This document shows positions 1-5,997 of a stretch of DNA of 6,764 nucleotides, one piece after another. The DNA is from an uncultured Oscillospiraceae bacterium (GTDB lineage Bacteria > Bacillota > Clostridia > Oscillospirales > Oscillospiraceae), in contig CAKTPV010000046.1 of assembly GCA_934591815.1 (NCBI GenBank), positions 1 to 6,764 on the forward strand, written 5' to 3'. Within the stretch, counting starts at the first letter, position 1. Each line of letters opens with the position of its first letter. The notes under the pieces are model-generated. The model was not told the DNA's origin and searched no databases. It saw nothing but the letters and a program-made list of their open reading frames with translations. A program made the translations under genes and the position numbers.

Positions 1-1256
1 AGGACGCGGAGCCGCTGACCGTGACGCTGTGGCACGTCTACGGCGGCGAGGTGGATTCCCCGCTGAACGGCCTGATCGAGGAGTTCAACAGCACCATCGG
101 GGTCCAGCAGAACATCCGCGTGAAGGTGGAGCTGGTCAGCAACAGCGGCAGTATCCATAAGAGCGTGCTGGCGGCGGCCAACAACGACCCGGGCGCACCG
201 TCGCTGCCGGATATGTTCGTATCGTACCCCAAGACGGTGCTGGCACTGCCGGATCAGGAGATCCTGGTGGACTACCGGGACTATCTCAGCGAGGAGGAGC
301 TGGCGGCTTTCATCCCCGCCTTTGCGGAGGAGGGGATGATCGGCGGGCGGCAGGTGATCCTGCCCGTCGCCAAGTCCACCGAGGTGCTGTTCGTCAACCG
401 GACGCTGTTTGACCGCTGGGCGGCACAGTCCGGCGCCAGCTACGACGATCTGACCACATGGGAGAGGCTGTATGCGCTGGCAGAGCGGTACGCCGCGGAC
501 ACAGGCAAGAACTTCTTCGTCCATGATTATCACTTCAACTACTTCCAGGTGGGCGTAACGTCCTTGGGGGAGACGTTTTTCCGGGACGATGGCGTGGACT
601 TAGGCCCTGCCTTTGAGCGGGCGTGGGAGCCCTACGCACGGGCGGCGCTGCAGGGGGGTATGTGGCTGCACGACGGGTATGCCACAGAGCCGCTCCGCAC
701 CGGCGATACCATCGTCTCCGTGGCGTCCTCCGCCAGCGTGCTCTACTACGCCAACACGGTGACCTACCCGGACAACACCTCGGAGCGGGTGACGATCGAA
801 TCCATGCCCTGCCCGGTGTTCGAGGGCGGGGAGAAGCTGGTGCTGCAGCGGGGCGTGGGGATGTGCACGCGGCGCTCCACCCCGGAGCGGGAGCGGGCGT
901 GCATCACCTTCCTCAAGTGGCTGACGGAGCCGAAGAAGAATGTGGAATTCGTCACCAGCCTCGGCTATATGCCGGTGACGCAGGAGGCCTTCGACCAATA
1001 CCTGCCCGCCGCCGTGGAGAAGCTCAGCAATCCGATGTATATCTCACTGTATGAGACATATCTCAAGACGCAGGAGGCGTATACCTTCTACTATGCGCCC
1101 CAGCTGGAGAACTATCTGGAGCTGGAGACGCGGTTTGAGAATCTGGCGCGGCTGAAGCTGCTGGCGGGACGCACCCAGTATCTGGAGGGGGCCGGTACGC
1201 TGGATGAGTTGGTTTGGGACACATTGGACAGCTTTAAGCTGGACTACGGTACATGA
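1..1256 (+). CDS. Extracellular solute-binding protein, ABC sugar type (5' partial)
   Basis: The reading frame is open from base 3, so the true start and signal peptide lie upstream. A GTG at base 21 is internal to what looks like the start of the mature protein. The visible 417 residues open with LTVTLWHVYGGE and then LNGLIEEFN, the typical first beta-strand and helix of family 1 solute-binding proteins. Later come a PDMFVSYP segment, an interlobe region (ILPVAKSTEVLFVNRTLF) and a C-terminal helical part with FLKWLTEPKKNVEFV and LGYMPVT, all usual for this family. By family knowledge it is a lipid-anchored or secreted protein that captures a sugar or related solute outside the membrane. The ligand cannot be told. 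The next gene is not a permease but a transmembrane LuxR-type regulator 14 bases on, so a sensing role is as plausible as transport. Family call is firm; role is inference. Confidence 0.9.
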   Translation, partial: DAEPLTVTLWHVYGGEVDSPLNGLIEEFNSTIGVQQNIRVKVELVSNSGSIHKSVLAAANNDPGAPSLPDMFVSYPKTVLALPDQEILVDYRDYLSEEELAAFIPAFAEEGMIGGRQVILPVAKSTEVLFVNRTLFDRWAAQSGASYDDLTTWERLYALAERYAADTGKNFFVHDYHFNYFQVGVTSLGETFFRDDGVDLGPAFERAWEPYARAALQGGMWLHDGYATEPLRTGDTIVSVASSASVLYYANTVTYPDNTSERVTIESMPCPVFEGGEKLVLQRGVGMCTRRSTPERERACITFLKWLTEPKKNVEFVTSLGYMPVTQEAFDQYLPAAVEKLSNPMYISLYETYLKTQEAYTFYYAPQLENYLELETRFENLARLKLLAGRTQYLEGAGTLDELVWDTLDSFKLDYGT

Positions 1257-1259
1257 GAG

Positions 1260-1265
1260 AGGGAG
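1260..1265 (+). promoter_or_regulatory. Ribosome binding site deciding the regulator start
   Basis: AGGGAG within a purine-rich run lies 5 bases before the ATG at 1271. The alternative in-frame ATG at 1253 overlaps the preceding stop codon (ATGA) and has no Shine-Dalgarno-like sequence before it. The 1271 start is therefore preferred. Confidence 0.6.
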
Positions 1266-1270
1266 AGCAC

Positions 1271-2830
1271 ATGCGGTCGATCAGGGAAACGCTCCATAAA
1301 ACGGTCCATGCCGCCGCCCCCAGCATGGGGAAGCGGCTGCTGCTGTACTGGTTTGCCATGGCGCTGCTGCTGGTGGCGACCATCCTGTCGATCCTGATGG
1401 CCACCGGCGTGCTGTCCCACGCCTCCCGGCAGCTGGCGGGGGTGCTGGATATCCAGCAGCGGAACACCTACGCCGCGCTGGATGCGCAGATGAATACGCT
1501 GACGGCGCAGGGAATGGCCATGTCAGAAAAGCTGGGCAAGGAGCTGGACGCCTTCCTGGCGGTCAAGGGCATTTCCTTTGATGAGCTGAACAACGACCCG
1601 GATGCCATCGCAGAGCTGGAAAAGCGGCTGTATCCGCCGCTGAGCAGCACGCTGAGCGCCGCCTCATGCAGCGGGATCTTCTTCTGCCTGCACGTCACCG
1701 CCAACACATCCTTGCCCAACGCGGACGACCTGCGGGCGGGTATGTATCTGCGGTATTCCGGGCTTCAGCCCACGGTGGCCTCGGAGCAGGATATCATCTG
1801 CTTCCGGGGGGCTACGGAGGCGGCGCGGGGCTTGCAGCTCCAGATGCACAACCGCTGGAACCCGGAGCTGAACGCCACGCTGATCCCGGGCAGTCGAAAG
1901 GTCTCCGCCTATCAGGGGCAGCGGCTGGCAGAGGGCTGCCTGTGGACGAAGCGCACGGAGCTGCTGGATACATGGGAGCAGGTCACGCTGCTGTGCGTAC
2001 CCATCCTGGACGGCAGCGGCGTGGTGCGTGGGTTCTGCGGCATGGAGGTCAGCGACCTCTACTTCAGCCTCTCCCACAGCACGGTGTCCAGCACCTTCGG
2101 CAAGATGCTGACGCTGGTGGCGCCGGTGGACGGCGATAAGCTGTCCCTATCGGGGGCCATGCTGGGCGCCACAGACGGGTCAAGGCTGACGGCCGACGGC
2201 ACCCTGCATATCAGCGAAGGAAAATATTACACGACCTATACCAACGGCAAGGAGACATATCTGGGCCGGCACCAACTGCTGGATGCCGGCACATGGGACG
2301 ATGTGCCGCTGGCGGCGGTGACGCTGCTGCCGGACGAGACCTTCCGCGGCTATGAGCGGGGGGCACGGGGCGCATGGTTCTTGGGGGCGGTGCTGTTCCT
2401 GATGCTGATGCTGGCGGCGGCGACCATGCTGTCCCACAGCTTCGTAAAGCCGATCAACAAGAGCTTGGCGGCGGTCAGAGGCGGCGCGGCGGAGATGGTG
2501 GCCTCCGGTATCCCGGAGATCGACGAGCTGCTTGCCGCCATCCGTGAACGGCCGGCGGGGACGCTGCCGCCGGAGGTGGAGGCGCGGCTGCAGGGCTTTG
2601 CCCGGCGCGCCGAAACGCTGACCGGTACGGAGCGCACCATCCTGCAATACTACATGGACGGGCATACCGTCAAGGATATACCGGAGCTGGCCAGCATCAG
2701 CGCCAGCACGGTCAAGACGCATAACCGCAATCTTTACCGGAAGCTGGGGGTGGCTTCCTTTGACGAATTAAAGGTTTACATCGAGCTATTTGCCGGCTGC
2801 GGACGCAGCAGTGAGCTGCTGAGAAGATAG
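1271..2830 (+). CDS. Membrane-anchored LuxR-family transcriptional regulator with external sensor domain
   Basis: This 519-residue protein is built as a one-component transmembrane sensor. A short basic cytoplasmic tail is followed by a transmembrane segment at about residues 23-47. An external domain of about 320 residues follows; its size and position suit a double-Cache-like ligand-binding fold, but I do not recognise a specific family. A second transmembrane segment lies at about 369-391, then a HAMP-like juxtamembrane stretch (FVKPINKSLAAV). A C-terminal LuxR/GerE helix-turn-helix spans about 450-505, with TERTILQYYMDGHTVKDI, recognition helix ASTVKTHNRNLYRKLGV and a final FDELKVYI helix. 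No kinase or receiver domain is present, so signalling must pass directly across the membrane to DNA binding. It is probably co-transcribed with the solute-binding protein. An in-frame ATG at 1253 would add six residues but lacks a ribosome binding site. The architecture is clear; ligand and targets are unknown. Confidence 0.85.
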   Translation: MRSIRETLHKTVHAAAPSMGKRLLLYWFAMALLLVATILSILMATGVLSHASRQLAGVLDIQQRNTYAALDAQMNTLTAQGMAMSEKLGKELDAFLAVKGISFDELNNDPDAIAELEKRLYPPLSSTLSAASCSGIFFCLHVTANTSLPNADDLRAGMYLRYSGLQPTVASEQDIICFRGATEAARGLQLQMHNRWNPELNATLIPGSRKVSAYQGQRLAEGCLWTKRTELLDTWEQVTLLCVPILDGSGVVRGFCGMEVSDLYFSLSHSTVSSTFGKMLTLVAPVDGDKLSLSGAMLGATDGSRLTADGTLHISEGKYYTTYTNGKETYLGRHQLLDAGTWDDVPLAAVTLLPDETFRGYERGARGAWFLGAVLFLMLMLAAATMLSHSFVKPINKSLAAVRGGAAEMVASGIPEIDELLAAIRERPAGTLPPEVEARLQGFARRAETLTGTERTILQYYMDGHTVKDIPELASISASTVKTHNRNLYRKLGVASFDELKVYIELFAGCGRSSELLRR

Positions 2831-2840
2831 GGAAAGCAAT

Positions 2841-2886
2841 AGACAGAGTATACAAACTGTGGGGGGCGGGGTTGTGTACTCTGTCT
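2841..2886. terminator. 15-bp inverted repeat, possible terminator without U tract
   Basis: Bases 2841-2855 and 2872-2886 pair over 15 positions with a single G-T wobble, around a 16-base G-rich loop. The repeat begins 10 bases after the regulator stop codon, where a terminator for the solute-binding/regulator unit is expected. Neither side is followed by a T run (bases after it read AAGCCTTAGG), so it is not a canonical intrinsic terminator. It could be a transcript-stabilising hairpin or a protein-binding site instead. Confidence 0.5.
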
Positions 2887-2894
2887 AAGCCTTA

Positions 2895-2928
2895 GGGTGA
2901 TTTTACCGTTTACGGGTAAATATCACCC
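2895..2928. promoter_or_regulatory. 13-bp inverted repeat upstream of the promoter, candidate operator
   Basis: GGGTGATTTTACC at 2895-2907 pairs with 2915-2928 over 13 bp with one unpaired T at 2921, around the 7-base spacer GTTTACG. Within it, TTTACCG and TTTACGG stand as tandem near-identical 7-mers (2902-2915), and GGTAAA mirrors them. Overlapping its right end is a second small palindrome, ACCCC-T-GGGGT at 2925-2935. The cluster ends just before the proposed -35 element. That fits an activator or repressor site. The nearby LuxR-type regulator is a candidate binder, by inference only. Confidence 0.45.
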
Positions 2929-2937
2929 CTGGGGTAA

Positions 2938-2966
2938 TAGACATTTTGGGCGAAAACTGATAAAAA
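2938..2966 (+). promoter_or_regulatory. Putative sigma-A promoter for the lipoprotein/SPFH operon
   Basis: The -35 element TAGACA (2938-2943) matches TTGACA at five of six bases. It is followed by a 17-bp spacer, an extended TGA just before the -10, and TAAAAA (2961-2966), which matches TATAAT at four of six. Transcription would begin near 2973 and give a leader of about 57 bases before the ATG at 3030. The surrounding DNA is clearly more AT-rich than the genes. Confidence 0.5.
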
Positions 2967-3015
2967 ATAGGTATAGATACGGACAGAAAAAGTCAGGACT
3001 GCGACGTGGAGGAAC

Positions 3016-3021
3016 AGGAGG
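3016..3021 (+). promoter_or_regulatory. Ribosome binding site deciding the start at 3030
   Basis: A perfect AGGAGG lies 8 bases before the ATG at 3030. An in-frame GTG at 3006 lies upstream of this site and would place the site inside the coding region, so the ATG is preferred. Confidence 0.75.
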
Positions 3022-3029
3022 GAGCAGCG

Positions 3030-3401
3030 ATGCGCCGCATCATCAGAGCGTGTATGGAGGATATATCCTCCGAGGAGGTTTTTCAGTTTTCACTGCGCTG
3101 CGCCGTGTGCGGTTCCCTTTGGAAAAGCCAGCCGGTACGGTTTTCCAAGGCGGGCATGCAGCCGGAGAGCGAGGGCAAGCGCGTGATCTTCCAGACACTG
3201 TACCAACGGGAGCGGGAGGACGCGTGCAAGCGAGCTACAACGGAAGCACTGGAGTATTTCAGCCTGTGCCCCATCTGCAAGCGGCTGGTGTGCGACCACT
3301 GCTTCCTGATGGGAGAGGATATCGACCTGTGTATGGACTGCGCCGCGTTTTTGCAGGAGAGGGGCGAGCCGGTGGCAGATGTGTCCGCAAAGAACGCCTG
3401 A
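3030..3401 (+). CDS. Small four-CxxC zinc-binding protein, hypothetical
   Basis: A 123-residue protein with no signal peptide or membrane segment, so probably cytoplasmic. Four CxxC pairs are visible: C24/C27, C80/C83, C88/C91 and C101/C104. The first pair is separated from the rest by a basic, probably helical stretch (about 54-76). The last three form a compact C-x2-C-x4-C-x2-C-x9-C-x2-C block. Eight cysteines in four pairs fit two structural zinc sites, as in zinc-ribbon or treble-clef proteins, but I cannot assign a family. It is the first gene after the proposed promoter and lies 23 bases before a lipoprotein gene that also carries zinc ribbons. A protein- or nucleic-acid-binding adaptor role is possible. 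Zinc binding is well supported by the cysteine pattern; the function is unknown. Confidence 0.75.
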   Translation: MRRIIRACMEDISSEEVFQFSLRCAVCGSLWKSQPVRFSKAGMQPESEGKRVIFQTLYQREREDACKRATTEALEYFSLCPICKRLVCDHCFLMGEDIDLCMDCAAFLQERGEPVADVSAKNA

Positions 3402-3411
3402 GTGGATCGTC

Positions 3412-3417
3412 AGGAGG
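3412..3417 (+). promoter_or_regulatory. Ribosome binding site deciding the lipoprotein start at 3425
   Basis: AGGAGG lies 7 bases before the ATG at 3425. The same frame stays open upstream to about 2897, but that extension overlaps the four-CxxC gene and the promoter region. The ATG at 3425 is also followed directly by a lipoprotein signal peptide. Confidence 0.75.
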
Positions 3418-3424
3418 GACGCAT

Positions 3425-4063
3425 ATGAGATACCGCTTTTGGATAGGAGGTGTACTGTTGGTCATGATGGCCTTCGGAATGGCGGGCTGCGGCAAGCCGG
3501 ATGACCGGGAGTTCGGCCACATGGTGGACGGCCCGGGCATGATGTATACGCCGGAGGATCAGAGCCCCTTCGCGGGGACATGGCAGAGCCGGGACGGCAG
3601 CATCATCATGGAGGTGGAGAGCAGCGACCCGTTTGAGAGCTCCCGCATACAGGTGCTTGTGGACGGCGAGCCGGATTTTCAGGCCGATATGTGGGTGTAC
3701 AAAACCGGGACGGTAAAGCTGACGCAGGAGCAGAAGGGCGTTCTCATGACGGGAACCTTCGAGAATCTGACGTTCAGCCACACGGAAAACGCCTTCCGCA
3801 TCCGGTACAGCGACGGCAGCGGCCATAGATGGCTGACAAGAGAGGGTGCTGCGTGCGGCGAGAAGGACGTGATCTTCTCCGACCAGCCGCAAACGCCGCC
3901 GCCCGCAGCGTGGAGATGTTCCGCCTGCCGGACGGAGAACGAGGGCAATTTCTGCACCAACTGCGGCGCAGAAAAGCCGCTGCTGTGCAGCCGATGCGGC
4001 TGGCAGCCGGAGGAGGGGCGCAGCTCTGTGTACTGCCCCGCGTGCGGTAACCGCCTCAAATGA
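3425..4063 (+). CDS. Lipoprotein with C-terminal double zinc ribbon
   Basis: A 212-residue predicted lipoprotein. Residues 1-21 form a signal peptide (MRYRF, then a hydrophobic core) ending in a lipobox-like GMAGC, with C22 as the lipidation site. After a linker, residues about 48-140 form a strand-rich domain opening with FAGTW, a lipocalin-like G-x-W motif at G51-W53. A proline-rich hinge (QTPPPA) leads to a C-terminal double zinc ribbon with pairs C165/C168 and C177/C180, then C188/C191 and C204/C207. This is the classic two-knuckle arrangement, ending CGNRLK. Double zinc ribbons are usually cytoplasmic, so one carried on a surface lipoprotein is unusual. The gene follows the four-CxxC gene by 23 bases and precedes another lipoprotein gene by 58 bases with no terminator between. 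Localisation and ribbon calls are firm; the role is unknown, perhaps protein binding at the cell surface. Confidence 0.85.
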   Translation: MRYRFWIGGVLLVMMAFGMAGCGKPDDREFGHMVDGPGMMYTPEDQSPFAGTWQSRDGSIIMEVESSDPFESSRIQVLVDGEPDFQADMWVYKTGTVKLTQEQKGVLMTGTFENLTFSHTENAFRIRYSDGSGHRWLTREGAACGEKDVIFSDQPQTPPPAAWRCSACRTENEGNFCTNCGAEKPLLCSRCGWQPEEGRSSVYCPACGNRLK

Positions 4064-4108
4064 GGCGCACCGATATATGTGACAGTAAAAGCAGAAAATA
4101 TGAAAAAT

Positions 4109-4115
4109 GGGAGGA
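4109..4115 (+). promoter_or_regulatory. Ribosome binding site deciding the lipoprotein start at 4122
   Basis: GGGAGGA ends 6 bases before the ATG at 4122. An in-frame ATG at 4107 overlaps this site, and the next in-frame ATG at 4131 is 15 bases away from it, so 4122 is the best start. Confidence 0.65.
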
Positions 4116-4121
4116 AGAACG

Positions 4122-5471
4122 ATGAGGAGCATGAAGAAGCTGACGGCACTGCTGCTGGCGCTGGTGATGGCGCTGACGCTGGCGGCCTGTGGAGGCAAGG
4201 GGGACGGCGGCAGCAAGGTCAACCCCGCCGTGGGCAAGTACATGGGCGAGGAGGTTTTCTCCTTCGGTGAGTGGATACCCATGGACGAGGTATACGATCT
4301 GGGCGACAACTACATTGAGCTGAAAGAGGACGGTACGGGCAGCTTCATGCTGGACGGCGACCCGACGACCATCAAGTGGAAGCTGACCAAGGACGGCGCC
4401 CTGACGCTGGACAGAGACGGATCGGTCTGCAACTGCACGCTGAAGGACGGCCTGATCACGGTGAATGACTACTTCGGCTTTGACCTGCAGCTGACCTTCC
4501 GGAAGAGCGGCGGCAGCACCGGCGGGAACACCGGCGCGGAGGAGCTGTCCATGGATGACTTTGCCGCGGTGTACGGCGGCGATTGGCACGGCATGGCGGG
4601 GCTCACGGACGCCACCGGCGATTTTGAGAATCTGAACGACACCGCCCACGAGATCCTGGCGCGGCTGGTGTTCGACGGGAACGGTGGCTGCGAGGTATGG
4701 CTTGCCATGTATCTGGAGGGCGAGAACGACTTCAACTTTGCGGACACCTATGCGCGTGTGGTACCGGATGACAATACCGGTCTGGAGCTGCGCGGTATGT
4801 TCATGGGCGGCGAGATGCAGGACGGTATCCTGTCTGTGGACGAGACCGGCGCGCTGTATGTGAGCTGTGAGGTGGACTCCGATCTGGTGGACGGCTCCAT
4901 CAGCCTGCTGGCCAACCTGCGGCATCTGGACGACGAGAACTGGACGGACGACGATTATATCCCCATGCCTGAGAGCGCAGTGGAGTATTATCGCGGCAAG
5001 ACCTTTATGGAGATCGCCAATACCTTTGAGATCGACACCAGCCTGATCCCCGATGACGGCAGCGGCGGAAGCGTCGTTGCCCCCCTGGGCGGCGGCGACA
5101 ACGGCGGCCTGCCGGAGAACTATCCCTACGAGCGCACCACCACCAACGGACTGGGCGAGTACGGCAAGTCCAACCCCGACGCCACCGGCCGGGCGGATCT
5201 GCCCACCATGCAGAAGGTGCGGCAGGAGCTGTGGGATATGGGCTCCTCCAAGTCCTCGAAATTGACCTATGACGATATCAAGGCCATGCTGGGCGGCGAG
5301 GACGGCATCCCCCATACCGGCATGGATGAAAAGAGCTGGAACAGTGAAAAGCACGCCTACGGCTGGTTCAACGGCGAGGGTGACTACTATGTGCTGTACT
5401 TCGTGGTGCGTGACGGCGACGAGTACTACACGGCCGCCACGTTCTCCAGCAGCGTGAGAGGCGACAGCTGA
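4122..5471 (+). CDS. Large modular lipoprotein with C-terminal SmpA/DUF3862-like domain
   Basis: A 449-residue predicted lipoprotein. It has a basic start and hydrophobic core, then lipobox LAAC with C23 as the lipidation site. Residues about 36-128 resemble a small beta-rich domain common in clostridial lipoproteins (VGKYMG, then NYIELKEDGTGSFMLDG, IKWKL and a final LQLTFRK). A Gly/Ser/Thr linker leads to a second strand-rich domain (about 141-305), opening YGGDWHG with a G-x-W motif at 153-155. After a second Gly-rich linker (about 311-329), the last 70 residues or so (LTYDDIKAMLGG, HAYGWFNG, YYVLYFVVRDGDEYYTAATF) recall the SmpA/OmlA/DUF3862 fold, with its helix followed by strands. That fold usually mediates protein contacts at the envelope. 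Four Cys occur in the mature part (C103, C105, C190, C249). A 37-base gap precedes the DUF6935 gene. Lipoprotein status is firm, domain matches are moderate, and the function is not known. Confidence 0.85.
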   Translation: MRSMKKLTALLLALVMALTLAACGGKGDGGSKVNPAVGKYMGEEVFSFGEWIPMDEVYDLGDNYIELKEDGTGSFMLDGDPTTIKWKLTKDGALTLDRDGSVCNCTLKDGLITVNDYFGFDLQLTFRKSGGSTGGNTGAEELSMDDFAAVYGGDWHGMAGLTDATGDFENLNDTAHEILARLVFDGNGGCEVWLAMYLEGENDFNFADTYARVVPDDNTGLELRGMFMGGEMQDGILSVDETGALYVSCEVDSDLVDGSISLLANLRHLDDENWTDDDYIPMPESAVEYYRGKTFMEIANTFEIDTSLIPDDGSGGSVVAPLGGGDNGGLPENYPYERTTTNGLGEYGKSNPDATGRADLPTMQKVRQELWDMGSSKSSKLTYDDIKAMLGGEDGIPHTGMDEKSWNSEKHAYGWFNGEGDYYVLYFVVRDGDEYYTAATFSSSVRGDS

Positions 5472-5508
5472 CGAACGGTGCGGAAATTAGAGAAAGGAAG
5501 GCAGAGAT

Positions 5509-5994
5509 ATGCAAGTAACGTTGAATGCGCTGCCCGCTTCGCTGGCAGAATTTCGGAACCTGTCCCTGCGGACACCGGAGGAGGTGGTGGCGGGCTTCCT
5601 GTGCGCCCTGCACCTCTATGTGAAGAACCCCAACGAGGGGGTGGAGGCCATGAACCTCCTGCGCGGCCCCCGGCCCATGACCCCCTATGACAGCCAGTTC
5701 CTGCGGGATCGCCTGCGGGGCAAGGAGTACCTGCCGCTGGCATACTTCGCCGGGGCAACACCTCAGAACAGCTATGCTCCCACGCAGCCCTATGTGGTGG
5801 ATGTACTGCCCGATCCCCGTCCGCAGGACATCGAGCCGGGCTATCTGCGGCTGTTTATCGCCACACCCGGCGCGGATTCGCCCCGGCCCATCAAGCTGCG
5901 GCAGAAGCCCTCCACCGGCGAATGGTTCCTGTGGGAGTATTCCAGTCCCCTCAGCGGCATCCGCATCCCGGCCGCCCAGGATCCCTGGGCCTGA
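5509..5994 (+). CDS. DUF6935 domain-containing protein
   Basis: A 161-residue protein without signal peptide or membrane segment, so cytoplasmic. From memory its sequence matches the DUF6935 family along its whole length. It opens with LNALPASLAEFRNL, then has a helical stretch with ALHLYVKNPNEGVEAMNLLRG, the conserved GPRPMTPYDSQFLRDRL block, YLPLAYFAGATP and YVVDVLPDPRP. The C-terminal half has GADSPRPIKLR, EWFLWEY and a terminal DPWA. No catalytic motif is evident and the family has no established function that I know of. The ATG at 5509 has AGGAAG 8 bases upstream. The stop codon is only 3 bases from the GTG of the next lipoprotein gene. In my recollection such genes often sit beside SPFH/YdjI-type genes, as here, which suggests a partner role in an SPFH membrane-scaffold system. 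That link is inference. Confidence 0.8.
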   Translation: MQVTLNALPASLAEFRNLSLRTPEEVVAGFLCALHLYVKNPNEGVEAMNLLRGPRPMTPYDSQFLRDRLRGKEYLPLAYFAGATPQNSYAPTQPYVVDVLPDPRPQDIEPGYLRLFIATPGADSPRPIKLRQKPSTGEWFLWEYSSPLSGIRIPAAQDPWA

Positions 5995-5997
5995 GCC

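Noticed and set aside
2897..3424. Upstream extension of the double zinc ribbon lipoprotein frame
   Set aside because: It would overlap the four-CxxC gene and the promoter region in another frame, and would bury the signal peptide internally. The AGGAGG before 3425 marks the true start.
4079..4104. Possible internal promoter (GTGACA then TATGAA) before the second lipoprotein gene
   Set aside because: The spacer is only 14 bases and the -10 match is weak. Nothing else suggests a new transcription unit.
3410..4309. 299-codon minus-strand open frame
   Set aside because: It spans two real + strand lipoprotein genes and their gap, has no recognisable domain, and its low-complexity Ala/His/Arg composition is typical of a shadow.
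4056..5354. 432-codon minus-strand open frame
   Set aside because: It lies opposite a lipoprotein gene with a good signal peptide and ribosome binding site. Its composition (His-, Val-, Gln-, Ala-rich) is that of a GC-driven antisense shadow, with no recognisable domain.
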